The notes beneath the pieces are model-generated. The model worked only from the letters and a program-made list of their open reading frames with translations, was not told the DNA's origin and made no database searches. DNA of 64,000 bases from Paenibacillaceae bacterium. Its GTDB lineage: Bacteria > Bacillota > Clostridia > Lachnospirales > Lachnospiraceae. A program made the translations under genes and the position numbers. This document shows positions 54,233-63,912 of this stretch, piece by piece (the first letter of the stretch is position 1; every line of letters begins with the position of its first letter). The stretch is taken from NCBI GenBank assembly GCA_015057705.1, contig SVDU01000006.1, positions 1-64,000 of the forward strand. The letters are read 5' to 3'.

Positions 54233-55171
54233 TCACTTTTCTATCTCGCTTGCAAAATACTGACCTATTTTAGCAATAAAACCTAATACATCTTGTTTCA
54301 TTGGTTTTGGAAATGTTGATATGACAGGTGCTGTCTCAAAACTTAAAACTTTATTAAATTTAATATTTCTCATCCCTCTGATAAACCCCTCCCAATCTGT
54401 AGAAGACCGATTTTCTCTGTTCTTTGTAAAGGTAAAAGGGATCTGGTGTAAATCAGAGGCTCCGTCATTATCATGAATGTGCAGAACTTTTAATCTTTCC
54501 CCAAGTTCTGTAATAAAGCCCGCAAAATCAATGCCTACCAGATTTGCATGACCCGTATCAAAACAAAAGCCCAAAACTTCAGCATGATATTTTTCATTTA
54601 TGCTGTCTATCCGTTCAACTGCCTTTTTTACGTCACAGCATGGTCCTTCTACGAGATGTCCGCCAATACTGTCGTATAAATTTTCAATACATATTGTTAT
54701 ACCGAGTTCCTTGGCTAATGGAGCAATGGAGTGAATAAATTGCGATGTCTGCTTCCATTCCTCATCTTCTGAACCTAAATACCGCGCTAATTTACAACCA
54801 TGTATTACAATATATTGACAATTAAAAAAAGCACAGACCATCATGCTTTTGGGTGCTACTTCTTTCCATAAATATTCATTCAATTCCTTGCCTGCCATAG
54901 GCACATATATTGGATATGGCATATGCATCTGGCTTATTTTAATTCCACTAGAAGCTGCACCATTCTTATGGGGTAAAAAAAAGTTTTCTAATTCCTGAAT
55001 AGACTTATCAAAGAATGTATTTAACTCCATCTGATATAAAGAGGTATTCATCAGATATGAATTTAAACTAAAATCTGCACAAGTAAATCCTGTATGTTTT
55101 AACATAGAAAACCCTTCTTCCGGGCAATTGTCATTTATGACATTTTTTGTCTGTACACCTATTTGATTCAT
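54233..55171 (-). CDS. Sugar-phosphate isomerase/epimerase-like TIM barrel
   Basis: A 312-residue xylose-isomerase-like TIM barrel (AP endonuclease 2 superfamily). Probable metal ligands are kept: Glu in CIENLYDS, Asp and His in FCFDTGHAN, His in LHIHDNDG and Glu in LSFETAP. Such enzymes isomerise or epimerise sugars or their phosphates; the substrate cannot be told. ATG at 55171 follows GGGAG and lies one base after the stop of the upstream paralogue, so translation is coupled; a longer frame reads into that gene without a better site. Confidence 0.8.
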   Translation of the reverse strand: MNQIGVQTKNVINDNCPEEGFSMLKHTGFTCADFSLNSYLMNTSLYQMELNTFFDKSIQELENFFLPHKNGAASSGIKISQMHMPYPIYVPMAGKELNEYLWKEVAPKSMMVCAFFNCQYIVIHGCKLARYLGSEDEEWKQTSQFIHSIAPLAKELGITICIENLYDSIGGHLVEGPCCDVKKAVERIDSINEKYHAEVLGFCFDTGHANLVGIDFAGFITELGERLKVLHIHDNDGASDLHQIPFTFTKNRENRSSTDWEGFIRGMRNIKFNKVLSFETAPVISTFPKPMKQDVLGFIAKIGQYFASEIEK

Positions 55172-55172
55172 A

Positions 55173-56435
55173 TCATTTGCTCCCAAGTCTGTCAAAAAAA
55201 TAAGATGGCATATACTCGTCATTAAAAAATTCAATATTCTTAATTCCCATGCCATTCAGCTGTTCTTGTATTTCACGATAATAAATATTACAGATAAATA
55301 TACCACAGCCTTCCGGAAGTTCTAAAAGGCTATCCGGGGATCTCACCTCCAAACCGCAGAATTCTGTACCCCATATGCTGCGATTGTTATCACACGTATA
55401 TAATGGAGGATATTTCTCACCATAGCATTTCATAAAGTTACGGCACATATTCCCTGCACCAAAAAGAACAATATGCTTGTATTTTTTCAAAAGATTTTCT
55501 ATTTCAATCTGCCACTGAAAGTAATTTGCCACCGATCTGGCAAGTTGCATCAGTTCTGTCCGAAGAATTGGAGAAAAAGATTTCGCCGTATCACCAAAAC
55601 TCAAAATCAAATGACCATCAAAACCAATATCTCTTAATCCACGAATCAAGCTAAGCCAATCTGTAAGAGGCTGGGATCTGTTCACACAGGTAAATGGCAG
55701 CATGGCATTCTCTGTCTGGCCATCACAATCTCGCAAATTAACTGCTTTTAGCCTGGAGCCCAGATCCAAAACAAAATCATACATGTTCTGTCCGCATAGA
55801 TTACACACACCCACATCCAGGCAAAAGCCAAAACGTTCTTCTCCTACTTCTTTATTTAGTTCATCAATCCACTTTGATGCTGTTTTTCCATTTGAGCAGA
55901 TTCCCCTGATTAAATGACCATTCAAATCCCGACATTGATTTTCTAACAGTATTGTTACATTATGTTCTCTTGCAATACCGGCAAGGTGAAGATAATATTT
56001 TTTATTTACTGCCCACTCATCTTCCGGCTCTATACCGGAAAATAGTGGTCTTATGATAATAGCCTGGCATTTAGCCTCCCTACACACTTTGATGCTCTCC
56101 TCTGCCAGCTGGATCATAAGTTGATTAGATTCAACATGCTTAGAGGCTCTTTCCAGATATGGCGCGTAAGCAAGAGTTGTATGCAGCTGCGTTTGTCTGC
56201 ACTGAACAAGCATCGGTATTAAATCGTGGTACAGTTCGGTTGGATTCCCTGATACACATATTCTTTGATTAATTTTATTTTGACCAACCTTACTGGTCAT
56301 CCTAAGTTCAATTGGGGTACATGCCAGTGATGCGTCAAGCAGCACATCACAAAATCCCGATCTCACAATATCAATTGCACCCTGTCTCGGTCGATCTATA
56401 TCTATAATACCATCTGGAGCGCATATAATATTCAA
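55173..56435 (-). CDS. Degenerate TIM barrel fused to a Rossmann-like domain
   Basis: A 420-residue protein. Residues 1-310 align with the following TIM-barrel gene, but several metal-site residues are changed: CFDTGHAN is CLDVGVCN (206-211), HIH is NLR (233-235) and SFE is SFG (279-281), while Glu165 and Asp207 remain. Catalysis as an isomerase is therefore unlikely. Residues 321-405 form a nucleotide-binding-like unit starting HIVLFGAGNMCRNF and TCDNN. It starts with TTG behind AGAGGTG. A role as regulatory or substrate-channelling partner is inference. Confidence 0.7.
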   Translation of the reverse strand: MNIICAPDGIIDIDRPRQGAIDIVRSGFCDVLLDASLACTPIELRMTSKVGQNKINQRICVSGNPTELYHDLIPMLVQCRQTQLHTTLAYAPYLERASKHVESNQLMIQLAEESIKVCREAKCQAIIIRPLFSGIEPEDEWAVNKKYYLHLAGIAREHNVTILLENQCRDLNGHLIRGICSNGKTASKWIDELNKEVGEERFGFCLDVGVCNLCGQNMYDFVLDLGSRLKAVNLRDCDGQTENAMLPFTCVNRSQPLTDWLSLIRGLRDIGFDGHLILSFGDTAKSFSPILRTELMQLARSVANYFQWQIEIENLLKKYKHIVLFGAGNMCRNFMKCYGEKYPPLYTCDNNRSIWGTEFCGLEVRSPDSLLELPEGCGIFICNIYYREIQEQLNGMGIKNIEFFNDEYMPSYFFDRLGSK

Positions 56436-56463
56436 GTTCTTTCACCTCTTTTCTAATATACTT

Positions 56464-58701
56464 TTATACCAGTTTTTGCTCGATTAATGATTTGATTTTG
56501 GTTGAGCTGGTACCCTCCGTATAAGGAAAAAAAACCATTTCTGCACCGTGTTTCTCCAAAAATTCTTTATCTGCTAGCCAATCTGGATTATCTTTGTAAT
56601 CACTTCCTGAAAATTGGCAGTCGAAATGGTACATTCTATATGCATCTCTGGTTCCACTATAATTTAGAGGTATTTCAACAGCCTCATTCACATATTTACA
56701 GGAACGCACTAACTCTATTCTATCTTCAAACGGAATAAATGGTACTGTTTTTTTATATTTCCTTACACCCTCATCCGTTACCACACCAACAATGAGATGA
56801 TCACACTGCTCTTTTGCTTTTTTAAACATATTCAAATGTCCTATATGAAACAAATCAAACACTCCTGCAATATATCCTGTATGATACTTTTTGGGTAAAG
56901 AATCCTGTCCTATCACAAGATTCTGGATTACCTGCTGTTTTCTGACATATTCTGCATTTTTATCATAGATGCAGTATTCTTCAACTCCCATTTTTCGCAA
57001 TTGATGAACAATTGCAACATAATTCTTGATACAGATAATAATTCTACGTTTCTCCTTTGGCAGATCCAGAATAGTTTCAGGCGGCATAATCTCAATTCCA
57101 TTCAAACTACTTCCCCATTTACGGGCATCATTATCTACAATCCCATAAATATCATACTGCTTCTTAAATTGAGACAGAAAGTATTTCGTAAAATTCCCTG
57201 AACCAAAGAGAACTATCTTCTTTTTCTCTGCATCTTTAAAAATATCTACAAAAATTCTCTGATACTGGGGATTAGAATAATTAATCCTCTGTCTGTTGGT
57301 ATGAACAGTCTCTAGATTCCGCTGATACTTTTCATTAAAGAGTCTTAATTCCCTCTGGTTTCTCAGCTTGTTTATAAATTCCCATGACATACTGATCCAC
57401 AGCTCCAATTTCTCACTCAAACCATACTTTTCATAAAAATAATGTTTGGGAAGAATTGCTTCCATCTCTGGTTCTCCTGCATAAACAATTTCAACTATCC
57501 TGAAAACAATTGCATTGGCTGGATAATTTTCCTCACAAAACTCTTGGTCATAGAAAACATACTTACCATTATCATAAAAACAATTAAGAGGGACCAAATC
57601 CACATATCCCTTTTCCAGTAAAATACCCAATTCTTTTTGCTTCTCTGATGCCTCTATATGGGGCGAAGACTGGAAGATAAAATTCCGGAACCGGTCCATT
57701 TCCAATATAAAACTATCCAAATTTTCTCTTGCCAATCTGCGAAGATGAATCAATGCACTCTCACTGTCTACATAAGGCATACAGTATGAATGATTTATGC
57801 ACTTTCCTTCCAGAATTTCTAGTCCCCGGGACCTTAAATCATTCTCATTGTTTTTAAGTTCTTGCAGTTTATGTCTGCCTTCCTTATACAGTACAAGTTT
57901 CTCCACTGTATGATCATTCCTGATAATCGTAGCCATGGCGTTTTCCCTGCCTCTGTCCATAGAAAGTGTCACATGCCTGACATTCTCAAAGGAATTATCA
58001 TTTGAACATTCGATAAAAAAGGAGTTAGCCATAATATGAAACATTCCGTTTTTAATTATGTCTTTATATAGAAATTCTTCTTCAAGGAAAATGGTATCTG
58101 GAAAATGATACATAGGGAATAATCTTATATCCAATTCTTCTGTAGGAAGATAGTCTTCTGAATAAATTAACTGGGGGAATTCCAAACCTGGAAAAACCGA
58201 ATAAAACTTTCGGTCTTTCCAGCCGGACAAATCCAGCATATTACATATTTCTTCTCTGGAATAATTACGTCCCTGTAAATATTTTCTATCTTCTTTCAAT
58301 ACTTTTCGGTAGTTCTCAATTCCGTCAAAATTACGGTTGGTGAATGGATCCCTGTCGCCGCAAAAATAACGCAATCCGAGTCTATTATCCATACCAAGAA
58401 GCAGTCTTCCATTGTCTTTAAGCAATTCTCTCCACAACGAAAGAGTCTTTACCGGATTGTCAAGGCGTTCTACCATGCCAATTATAACTATATAATCAAA
58501 CGTTCCTCTATATTGCTCCAAAAATGCTTCACATAAAGAGGCCGTTAAGTCTGAGCAAATCACTTCTTTGCATATATCCTGTAAAAATTCATTTATACTG
58601 CTTTCTTTTTCCTCAATATAAAGAACCTTCCCATCGGAAGAAAAATTGTACCAGTTCAGCAATCCTTTGGGCATTTCCCAAATAATTTTATCTGCCTCCA
58701 T
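56464..58701 (-). CDS. Methyltransferase-like / Rossmann / cytidylyltransferase fusion
   Basis: A 745-residue fusion. Residues 1-230 resemble a class I methyltransferase subfamily with LLLGMDNRLGLRYFCGDRDP and FDGIENY, but the SAM-binding glycine loop is lost (KVLYIEEKESS at 25-35). Residues 230-480 are not recognised. Residues 495-580 form a Rossmann-like unit starting KIVLFGSGNFTKYF. Residues 606-740 form a glycerol-3-phosphate/choline-phosphate-type cytidylyltransferase with HIGH (619-622), FEDRIELV and EGTSSTKI. It may make CDP-activated glycerol or a similar group. ATG at 58701 follows GGAGG. Confidence 0.8.
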   Translation of the reverse strand: MEADKIIWEMPKGLLNWYNFSSDGKVLYIEEKESSINEFLQDICKEVICSDLTASLCEAFLEQYRGTFDYIVIIGMVERLDNPVKTLSLWRELLKDNGRLLLGMDNRLGLRYFCGDRDPFTNRNFDGIENYRKVLKEDRKYLQGRNYSREEICNMLDLSGWKDRKFYSVFPGLEFPQLIYSEDYLPTEELDIRLFPMYHFPDTIFLEEEFLYKDIIKNGMFHIMANSFFIECSNDNSFENVRHVTLSMDRGRENAMATIIRNDHTVEKLVLYKEGRHKLQELKNNENDLRSRGLEILEGKCINHSYCMPYVDSESALIHLRRLARENLDSFILEMDRFRNFIFQSSPHIEASEKQKELGILLEKGYVDLVPLNCFYDNGKYVFYDQEFCEENYPANAIVFRIVEIVYAGEPEMEAILPKHYFYEKYGLSEKLELWISMSWEFINKLRNQRELRLFNEKYQRNLETVHTNRQRINYSNPQYQRIFVDIFKDAEKKKIVLFGSGNFTKYFLSQFKKQYDIYGIVDNDARKWGSSLNGIEIMPPETILDLPKEKRRIIICIKNYVAIVHQLRKMGVEEYCIYDKNAEYVRKQQVIQNLVIGQDSLPKKYHTGYIAGVFDLFHIGHLNMFKKAKEQCDHLIVGVVTDEGVRKYKKTVPFIPFEDRIELVRSCKYVNEAVEIPLNYSGTRDAYRMYHFDCQFSGSDYKDNPDWLADKEFLEKHGAEMVFFPYTEGTSSTKIKSLIEQKLV

Positions 58702-58725
58702 CACTTCCTCCATATATATTACCGA

Positions 58726-61266
58726 TTATTCTTTCATTTCCATAACCTTCATCATATATTCATGTACTTTCATTCCACAGGTCCCATCCAGATTGGAGGC
58801 CAGAGTAGACAGTTCCTCAAGTTGTCTGACACGAACCTCTTTCAGCCTGTCCTGAGCCAGTTCTTCCAGAAAGCTTTCAAAAGAGAAGAATTTACTTTCT
58901 CTCCGGAAAAAACCAGACTTTTTTTCTATCTTTTCAAAACCATCTTCCCCGTCTGTCATTTTCCCATAGTCTGCTTTGGTGAGCGTAGGATAAAACAACT
59001 CCCAGGATTCATTCTCCACATGGATGATGGCAGCCGCTTCATCACAATTTCTCTGGACAATCACCTTGTTCTCATCCCATCTGGCTCCAAATTCGCTGGC
59101 CAGGGACCAATCCGGATTATAACCATTCCCCACTTCTTTGGATTTATCCCAAAAGTCTTCTAAAAGAAGAGAAGTCTTTCCGGTTGTTTTATCTAATTTT
59201 ACCATGCAATTAGAAAATCCAGGAACTGTCACGATCCATTTTCCCATACCAATCAGATGTACATGAGGCAAATTCCTGCCAAATATTTTACCGGGCCAAG
59301 AGCGAAAACCTTCCGGCATCGTAAAGGCTCTGACCTTCCCGGAACGTCGGTCCCATCTAATGAGATTTCCGCTGTTTATTTCAGCAAGCCAGATACAGCG
59401 TTCCTCCGCAATAATTCCCGAATAACCATTTCCCTTTTCTCCTACCGGACAGAGCGCATATGTACCGTCTTCCATATGAAAACGCAGAAGGCAATTGGTA
59501 TAGACAGCACTAATCCATATGTCTTTTTCACATACTGAGCAGCGAAATGTAACACCCTGCTTCTCAGCCTCTTCTTTGCCTACATCTTTCCATAATTCTT
59601 CTATGCATTCTGTATGATACTTCCACTTTCCTGTTTCTATATGAAACTCTGCAATGGCTCCTCCCACTGATGGAAGATAGAATACTCTGCCGCCCCATGT
59701 TGCAATCCGATTGAAGCCGGCCACTGTGTCAGAATCCTCCCTTCCAATTAACTCCTGCTTCATGGTTATCAGGTCGAATACGGCGGGGCATCGGGCCAAA
59801 GTTGGAGAAAGAAACAGCTTATTATCTACTTCTGCAAAAAAAGGATATGAGCTGTACCATTTTGGCTGTTTTTCCACACGATCTTTAAAATGAACCATCT
59901 TTGTATTAACATCCATATAAAGAAGGGAATTTAAACGGTTGGTCGTTATCCAGACTTTGTCCTTCTGCCTGAAAATATCTGTCATATGTACCCTATATTT
60001 TTCTTCTTCTGTATAACTATCAGTGATGTAATTATTAAGTATAAAAATCGGTTTTCCCGCAGCTCCAAATAGATTGATTATTGAGGTACTCTCCTCCCCT
60101 ATGTATCCATCTGATATGGCAACTGCCCTTGAGATATCTGAGGTTTCATCTAATACACCAATTTTATTTTCTGTAAAATAGGCCTTAAGGCTGCTGTACG
60201 CTTCCATTAAATGAGGTCGCATGGATATTATGGTTGCTTCCAAAAGAGGATGAGGCCTCCATATAAGGGCTACCTGACTCTGTTGTTTTACTATCTGACA
60301 AATTCTTTTTATTTTCCGAAGATAAATTTCTCCATCCTGTAAAAAGCAGCCAATACTGGTATTGAGCATCAATACCTTTTTTCCTTTTAGCATTGGCTGC
60401 CACTGCACCGGAACGACGCTTCCATTCCGGCATAAGTTAATTACCCGGTCTAGCTTAGGAGAACCAAAAGGAATAATTTTATCGTAGTAATACATACCTT
60501 CACAAAAACTTTTTGCGTATTCTGACTGCACTACCATATAATCCATATACTGATAAACCGGCAGTCCCAAATGATCCTTCGCAATGAATCCTCCTGTAAC
60601 ATAATAGGGCACGTAAACTAATTTTCCTACATATTTTTTCAGCTCTCCGGAAAAATATCTTCTGTTCACTTTGGTGACAAAATTCCAGTCATCATAAGGA
60701 TTATGTATATAAGCAATGTCAGGAAGATTCTGTTCTAATGAATATTTTTGATAAGCGACAACCGGAACATATTCCGGGAATTTAGATCCATCATAATGTT
60801 CTACCCATTGGTTTTTATTGGCATCAAATTCATAATAGGGTATGGGAATTACATAGCACTCACAGCGTTTATCTTTTTGTGCAGCAAGCCAAATGCTCTC
60901 CAGACTGTCCCACATGGAAGCTTTATAGGGCAAAAATACCACTTGATAGTTTTCCAATATATCTGCAAGAAATGTTTTTATGCGCTCCGTGAGATTACTT
61001 AAAACCCTCACGTTTCTTTCACCTGCTGATTCCTGAGATTGGCTTATCAAAAAGGCCTCTTCACAGTATTCTTCCAGCAAAGAAATAATTTCTTCATGAT
61101 CAAAAGTATCACTTTCCAGTGTCTCCCCAATGGTAATCGCCGCCTGTTGGCAATCTGTTAGCACTGAAATAATTTGAACTTGATCAGTTAAATTGACAAG
61201 TAAGCTTTGCATCTGTTCTACAGAGTCCAATAAATCCCTAAGCTGTTTCTTGATATATGTACGCAT
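58726..61266 (-). CDS. CDP-glycerol-transferase-like protein with propeller-like tail
   Basis: An 846-residue protein. A coiled N-terminus (1-75) precedes a GT-B-like domain (about 90-420) related to CDP-glycerol glycerophosphotransferases, with IPFGSPKLDR, ALIWRPHPLL and DGYIGEESTSI motifs. From about 430 to 760 short repeats built from Trp/Leu strand segments (VWITTNRLNSLLYMD and similar) suggest a beta-propeller. No membrane segment is seen. It may move a glycerol-phosphate-like group onto a surface polymer or protein using the product of the neighbouring cytidylyltransferase. Confidence 0.7.
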   Translation of the reverse strand: MRTYIKKQLRDLLDSVEQMQSLLVNLTDQVQIISVLTDCQQAAITIGETLESDTFDHEEIISLLEEYCEEAFLISQSQESAGERNVRVLSNLTERIKTFLADILENYQVVFLPYKASMWDSLESIWLAAQKDKRCECYVIPIPYYEFDANKNQWVEHYDGSKFPEYVPVVAYQKYSLEQNLPDIAYIHNPYDDWNFVTKVNRRYFSGELKKYVGKLVYVPYYVTGGFIAKDHLGLPVYQYMDYMVVQSEYAKSFCEGMYYYDKIIPFGSPKLDRVINLCRNGSVVPVQWQPMLKGKKVLMLNTSIGCFLQDGEIYLRKIKRICQIVKQQSQVALIWRPHPLLEATIISMRPHLMEAYSSLKAYFTENKIGVLDETSDISRAVAISDGYIGEESTSIINLFGAAGKPIFILNNYITDSYTEEEKYRVHMTDIFRQKDKVWITTNRLNSLLYMDVNTKMVHFKDRVEKQPKWYSSYPFFAEVDNKLFLSPTLARCPAVFDLITMKQELIGREDSDTVAGFNRIATWGGRVFYLPSVGGAIAEFHIETGKWKYHTECIEELWKDVGKEEAEKQGVTFRCSVCEKDIWISAVYTNCLLRFHMEDGTYALCPVGEKGNGYSGIIAEERCIWLAEINSGNLIRWDRRSGKVRAFTMPEGFRSWPGKIFGRNLPHVHLIGMGKWIVTVPGFSNCMVKLDKTTGKTSLLLEDFWDKSKEVGNGYNPDWSLASEFGARWDENKVIVQRNCDEAAAIIHVENESWELFYPTLTKADYGKMTDGEDGFEKIEKKSGFFRRESKFFSFESFLEELAQDRLKEVRVRQLEELSTLASNLDGTCGMKVHEYMMKVMEMKE

Positions 61267-61292
61267 GCTTTTTTTATTCCCCTTTTGTATTC

Positions 61293-62660
61293 TTACACAT
61301 CCTTTTTCCCATCTTCATGCAGTTCTAAAATAGTTTCTAACAAAGCTGCTTTTTCTGGCATTCTTTGCAGTAAATAAACTGAATCAGGTGAAATACCAGA
61401 AACTCTTAACTGGTCTAAAATCTCCTGAGGCTTATGTCTATTTGCGATTACATAGAATGCATTTTTATGTTTTAATACCGTTTCTTTTGGTTCTTCCACC
61501 AATAAACCACGGACTTCTCTGTTAATCTTATTTATATCGTTATCACAAATTGCAACCACATTCCCTTTTAAAAAAATATAGTTCAGTTCTGCCAAATCTT
61601 CTCCATATTTACCTGCTCCAAATATCACGATTTCTTCTTTTTCTCTGAAGATTTTCGCTATCTGAAGAAGATCTTTTTTTAACATTGTTCTATCTTGATC
61701 AAATTTATGTGTTTCCCCAATATCTCCACATAATATCTTCACTTCTCTCACCTGTTCATAATTTAATGTTTTAAAATATGAATCTTCATTCCCGAATTCA
61801 AATTCCATTTCTTCATGAATTTCCTCTATGAATTTTTTACGAAATTCCAGCAAAAGTCTTTTATAATTCCAAAAGTACGAAATGAGCTTCTTGTTTTTAT
61901 AAAAGTTAGTAAAATCCTCTCCGTTAAGGTGATTAAGCTGCATTTGTTTTTTTAACCAACAAAATTCATCTATAATACAGCTGTATTTTTTCTGTGATTT
62001 CACCGAAGAATTGTTGTTATCGAGCCGATAATGATATAGCTGATGATCTGAAAAATAAACCTTTTTGGAAAGCAACGTTGCCAATACGGAAAATCCTGTA
62101 TCCTGATAAGAAGCTCCCTGAGTCTCATTTAAATATAAATGGTTACTAATTAAAAAATCCTTTTGATAAAGTCCAGCCCATATACTGTATCCAACATAAT
62201 ATCTGATTTCCGGTTCTTCCTGCACGTTTATAACACAATTATATCGGGATTGATTTGCTAAATGTTTAAATTCAGACTCAATCCTTCTTCCACCGATATC
62301 AATAAACTTTTTGTAATCTGCTTTTATAAAATCCACCTGGTATTTCTCTGCCGTTTCATATAAGATCTGCAACATATCACTTCTGATATAATCGTCCGAT
62401 TCCACAATTGCAATATAAGTTCCCTGAGCTAAGGAAATTCCCTTGTTAATCTTATAACCATAACTTGAATTACTGTCATACAAATAGTGAACTCGTCTAT
62501 CATTTTCAGCATATGATCCAATAATATTTGAAGTTGCATCAGAACCACTATCAATACATATAATTTCAATTTCCTGCAATGTCTGATTAATTATACTATC
62601 CATGCATTCTTTTATATATTTTTCAGAGTTATGTAATGGTAAAATAACGGTAATCTTCAT
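61293..62660 (-). CDS. GT2 glycosyltransferase with C-terminal Rossmann-like domain
   Basis: A 455-residue protein. The GT-A fold of family 2 occupies about 1-220 with VILPLHNSEKYI, the DxD-like ESDDY (87-91) and YQDTGF. A helical linker follows, and residues 343-433 form the Rossmann-like unit with EIVIFGAGKYGEDL and ICDND, as in its neighbours. The sugar donor and acceptor are unknown. ATG lies behind AGAGGAG. Confidence 0.85.
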   Translation of the reverse strand: MKITVILPLHNSEKYIKECMDSIINQTLQEIEIICIDSGSDATSNIIGSYAENDRRVHYLYDSNSSYGYKINKGISLAQGTYIAIVESDDYIRSDMLQILYETAEKYQVDFIKADYKKFIDIGGRRIESEFKHLANQSRYNCVINVQEEPEIRYYVGYSIWAGLYQKDFLISNHLYLNETQGASYQDTGFSVLATLLSKKVYFSDHQLYHYRLDNNNSSVKSQKKYSCIIDEFCWLKKQMQLNHLNGEDFTNFYKNKKLISYFWNYKRLLLEFRKKFIEEIHEEMEFEFGNEDSYFKTLNYEQVREVKILCGDIGETHKFDQDRTMLKKDLLQIAKIFREKEEIVIFGAGKYGEDLAELNYIFLKGNVVAICDNDINKINREVRGLLVEEPKETVLKHKNAFYVIANRHKPQEILDQLRVSGISPDSVYLLQRMPEKAALLETILELHEDGKKDV

Positions 62661-62683
62661 CTTTTTACTCCTCTAATTTAACT

Positions 62684-63877
62684 TTATTCCAAACATATTG
62701 GTGATTTCCAGACTACCTTTTGCTCATTTATCCCCAATTCTTTAAGATTTTCTTTAATTTCTAAAACAGTTTTTTCATTTTTAACTGCTATTACTACATA
62801 ATCAAACTCCATGTCTCTTAATATATCAGGTGATTGAATTATATGATCTTCGGTCATCAGATTTGTGTAATTTTGATCCACCCACCCATGTAATTTTGCA
62901 TATCTGCTTTTTATCAGATTTTCTTCATATGATGCCCCAACATTTCCTCCACCGTATATTACTACACTGCTATCTTTTTCAATTAATTCAAACGGGAAAA
63001 GATACTTGGGTCTTTCTGGTAGAATATCAAATACACTTTTTATAGCCCAAAATAAAAATATTTTTGTATATGCTTTCACCTGTGTTTCCGTTTGGCTCCA
63101 AATACCAAACTCCAAAAACTTTTTCCTCATATAATGATAAAACTTATAAATCTTTTGAAAAGAGTCGATATTGTTATTCTGCGTCAAAGAATTAGAACGA
63201 GCTACATAATGATACCAACTTCTGTCAAGTATCATTATCTTTGTAGCTTTCGTAATAAATATATAAGTAATTGCAGCATCATCTCCCAAAACAATATTTT
63301 CGTCTAAATCAGCGCAAACTTTTTTCAACAATTCCACTTTATAAATTTTATTTGACATAGATGGAGTAATAGCCCTCTGTTTTGTTTGCATATCATACAT
63401 CATGCAAGGAATTATCTTATCATTTATATCCTCACACTCATATAATCCAGGAGGTATTTTATCAATCTCATAAATAACATTTTTGGGGGTTTCTATAGTG
63501 AGACCGGATGTAATCATATCCGGATTATATTCTGCATACGCAGCCATCATACAAAAATACATATCAGGCTCTATCCAGTCATCACTATCTACAAAAGTTA
63601 TCAATTTACCATAAGCCAATTGAACACCCAGATTTCTTGCTGCAACTGGTCCATTATTATTTATATGTATAACACGTATTCTATCGTCCTTATTTGAAAA
63701 TTCATCACAGAATTTCCCCGAATCATCTGTAGAACCATCATTAATTAAAATAATATCTAATTTATTATATTTCTGATAAATAATACTATTTATACATTTT
63801 TCCAGATACTGTGCAGTGTTATAAACAGGAACCACTACAGTCAATAATTCATTTATAAAAACATCTGTGTTGTACAC
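62684..63877 (-). CDS. GT2 glycosyltransferase with C-terminal Rossmann-like domain
   Basis: A 397-residue protein. The GT2 domain (about 10-220) contains TVVVPVYNTAQYLEKCI, NDGSTDDSG and the DxD motif DSDD (97-100). Residues about 303-390 form a Rossmann-like unit with SSVVIYGGGNVGASYEE and WVDQN. The GTG at 63877 is chosen since the GT2 fold should begin close to the start and AGAGG lies upstream, though 12 bases away; another GTG at 63922 has no site. The neighbour at 61293 has the same two-part design. Confidence 0.8.
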   Translation of the reverse strand: MYNTDVFINELLTVVVPVYNTAQYLEKCINSIIYQKYNKLDIILINDGSTDDSGKFCDEFSNKDDRIRVIHINNNGPVAARNLGVQLAYGKLITFVDSDDWIEPDMYFCMMAAYAEYNPDMITSGLTIETPKNVIYEIDKIPPGLYECEDINDKIIPCMMYDMQTKQRAITPSMSNKIYKVELLKKVCADLDENIVLGDDAAITYIFITKATKIMILDRSWYHYVARSNSLTQNNNIDSFQKIYKFYHYMRKKFLEFGIWSQTETQVKAYTKIFLFWAIKSVFDILPERPKYLFPFELIEKDSSVVIYGGGNVGASYEENLIKSRYAKLHGWVDQNYTNLMTEDHIIQSPDILRDMEFDYVVIAVKNEKTVLEIKENLKELGINEQKVVWKSPICLE

Positions 63878-63912
63878 TTTTTTAGTATTCCTCTCTTTAA
63901 ATAAATATATCA

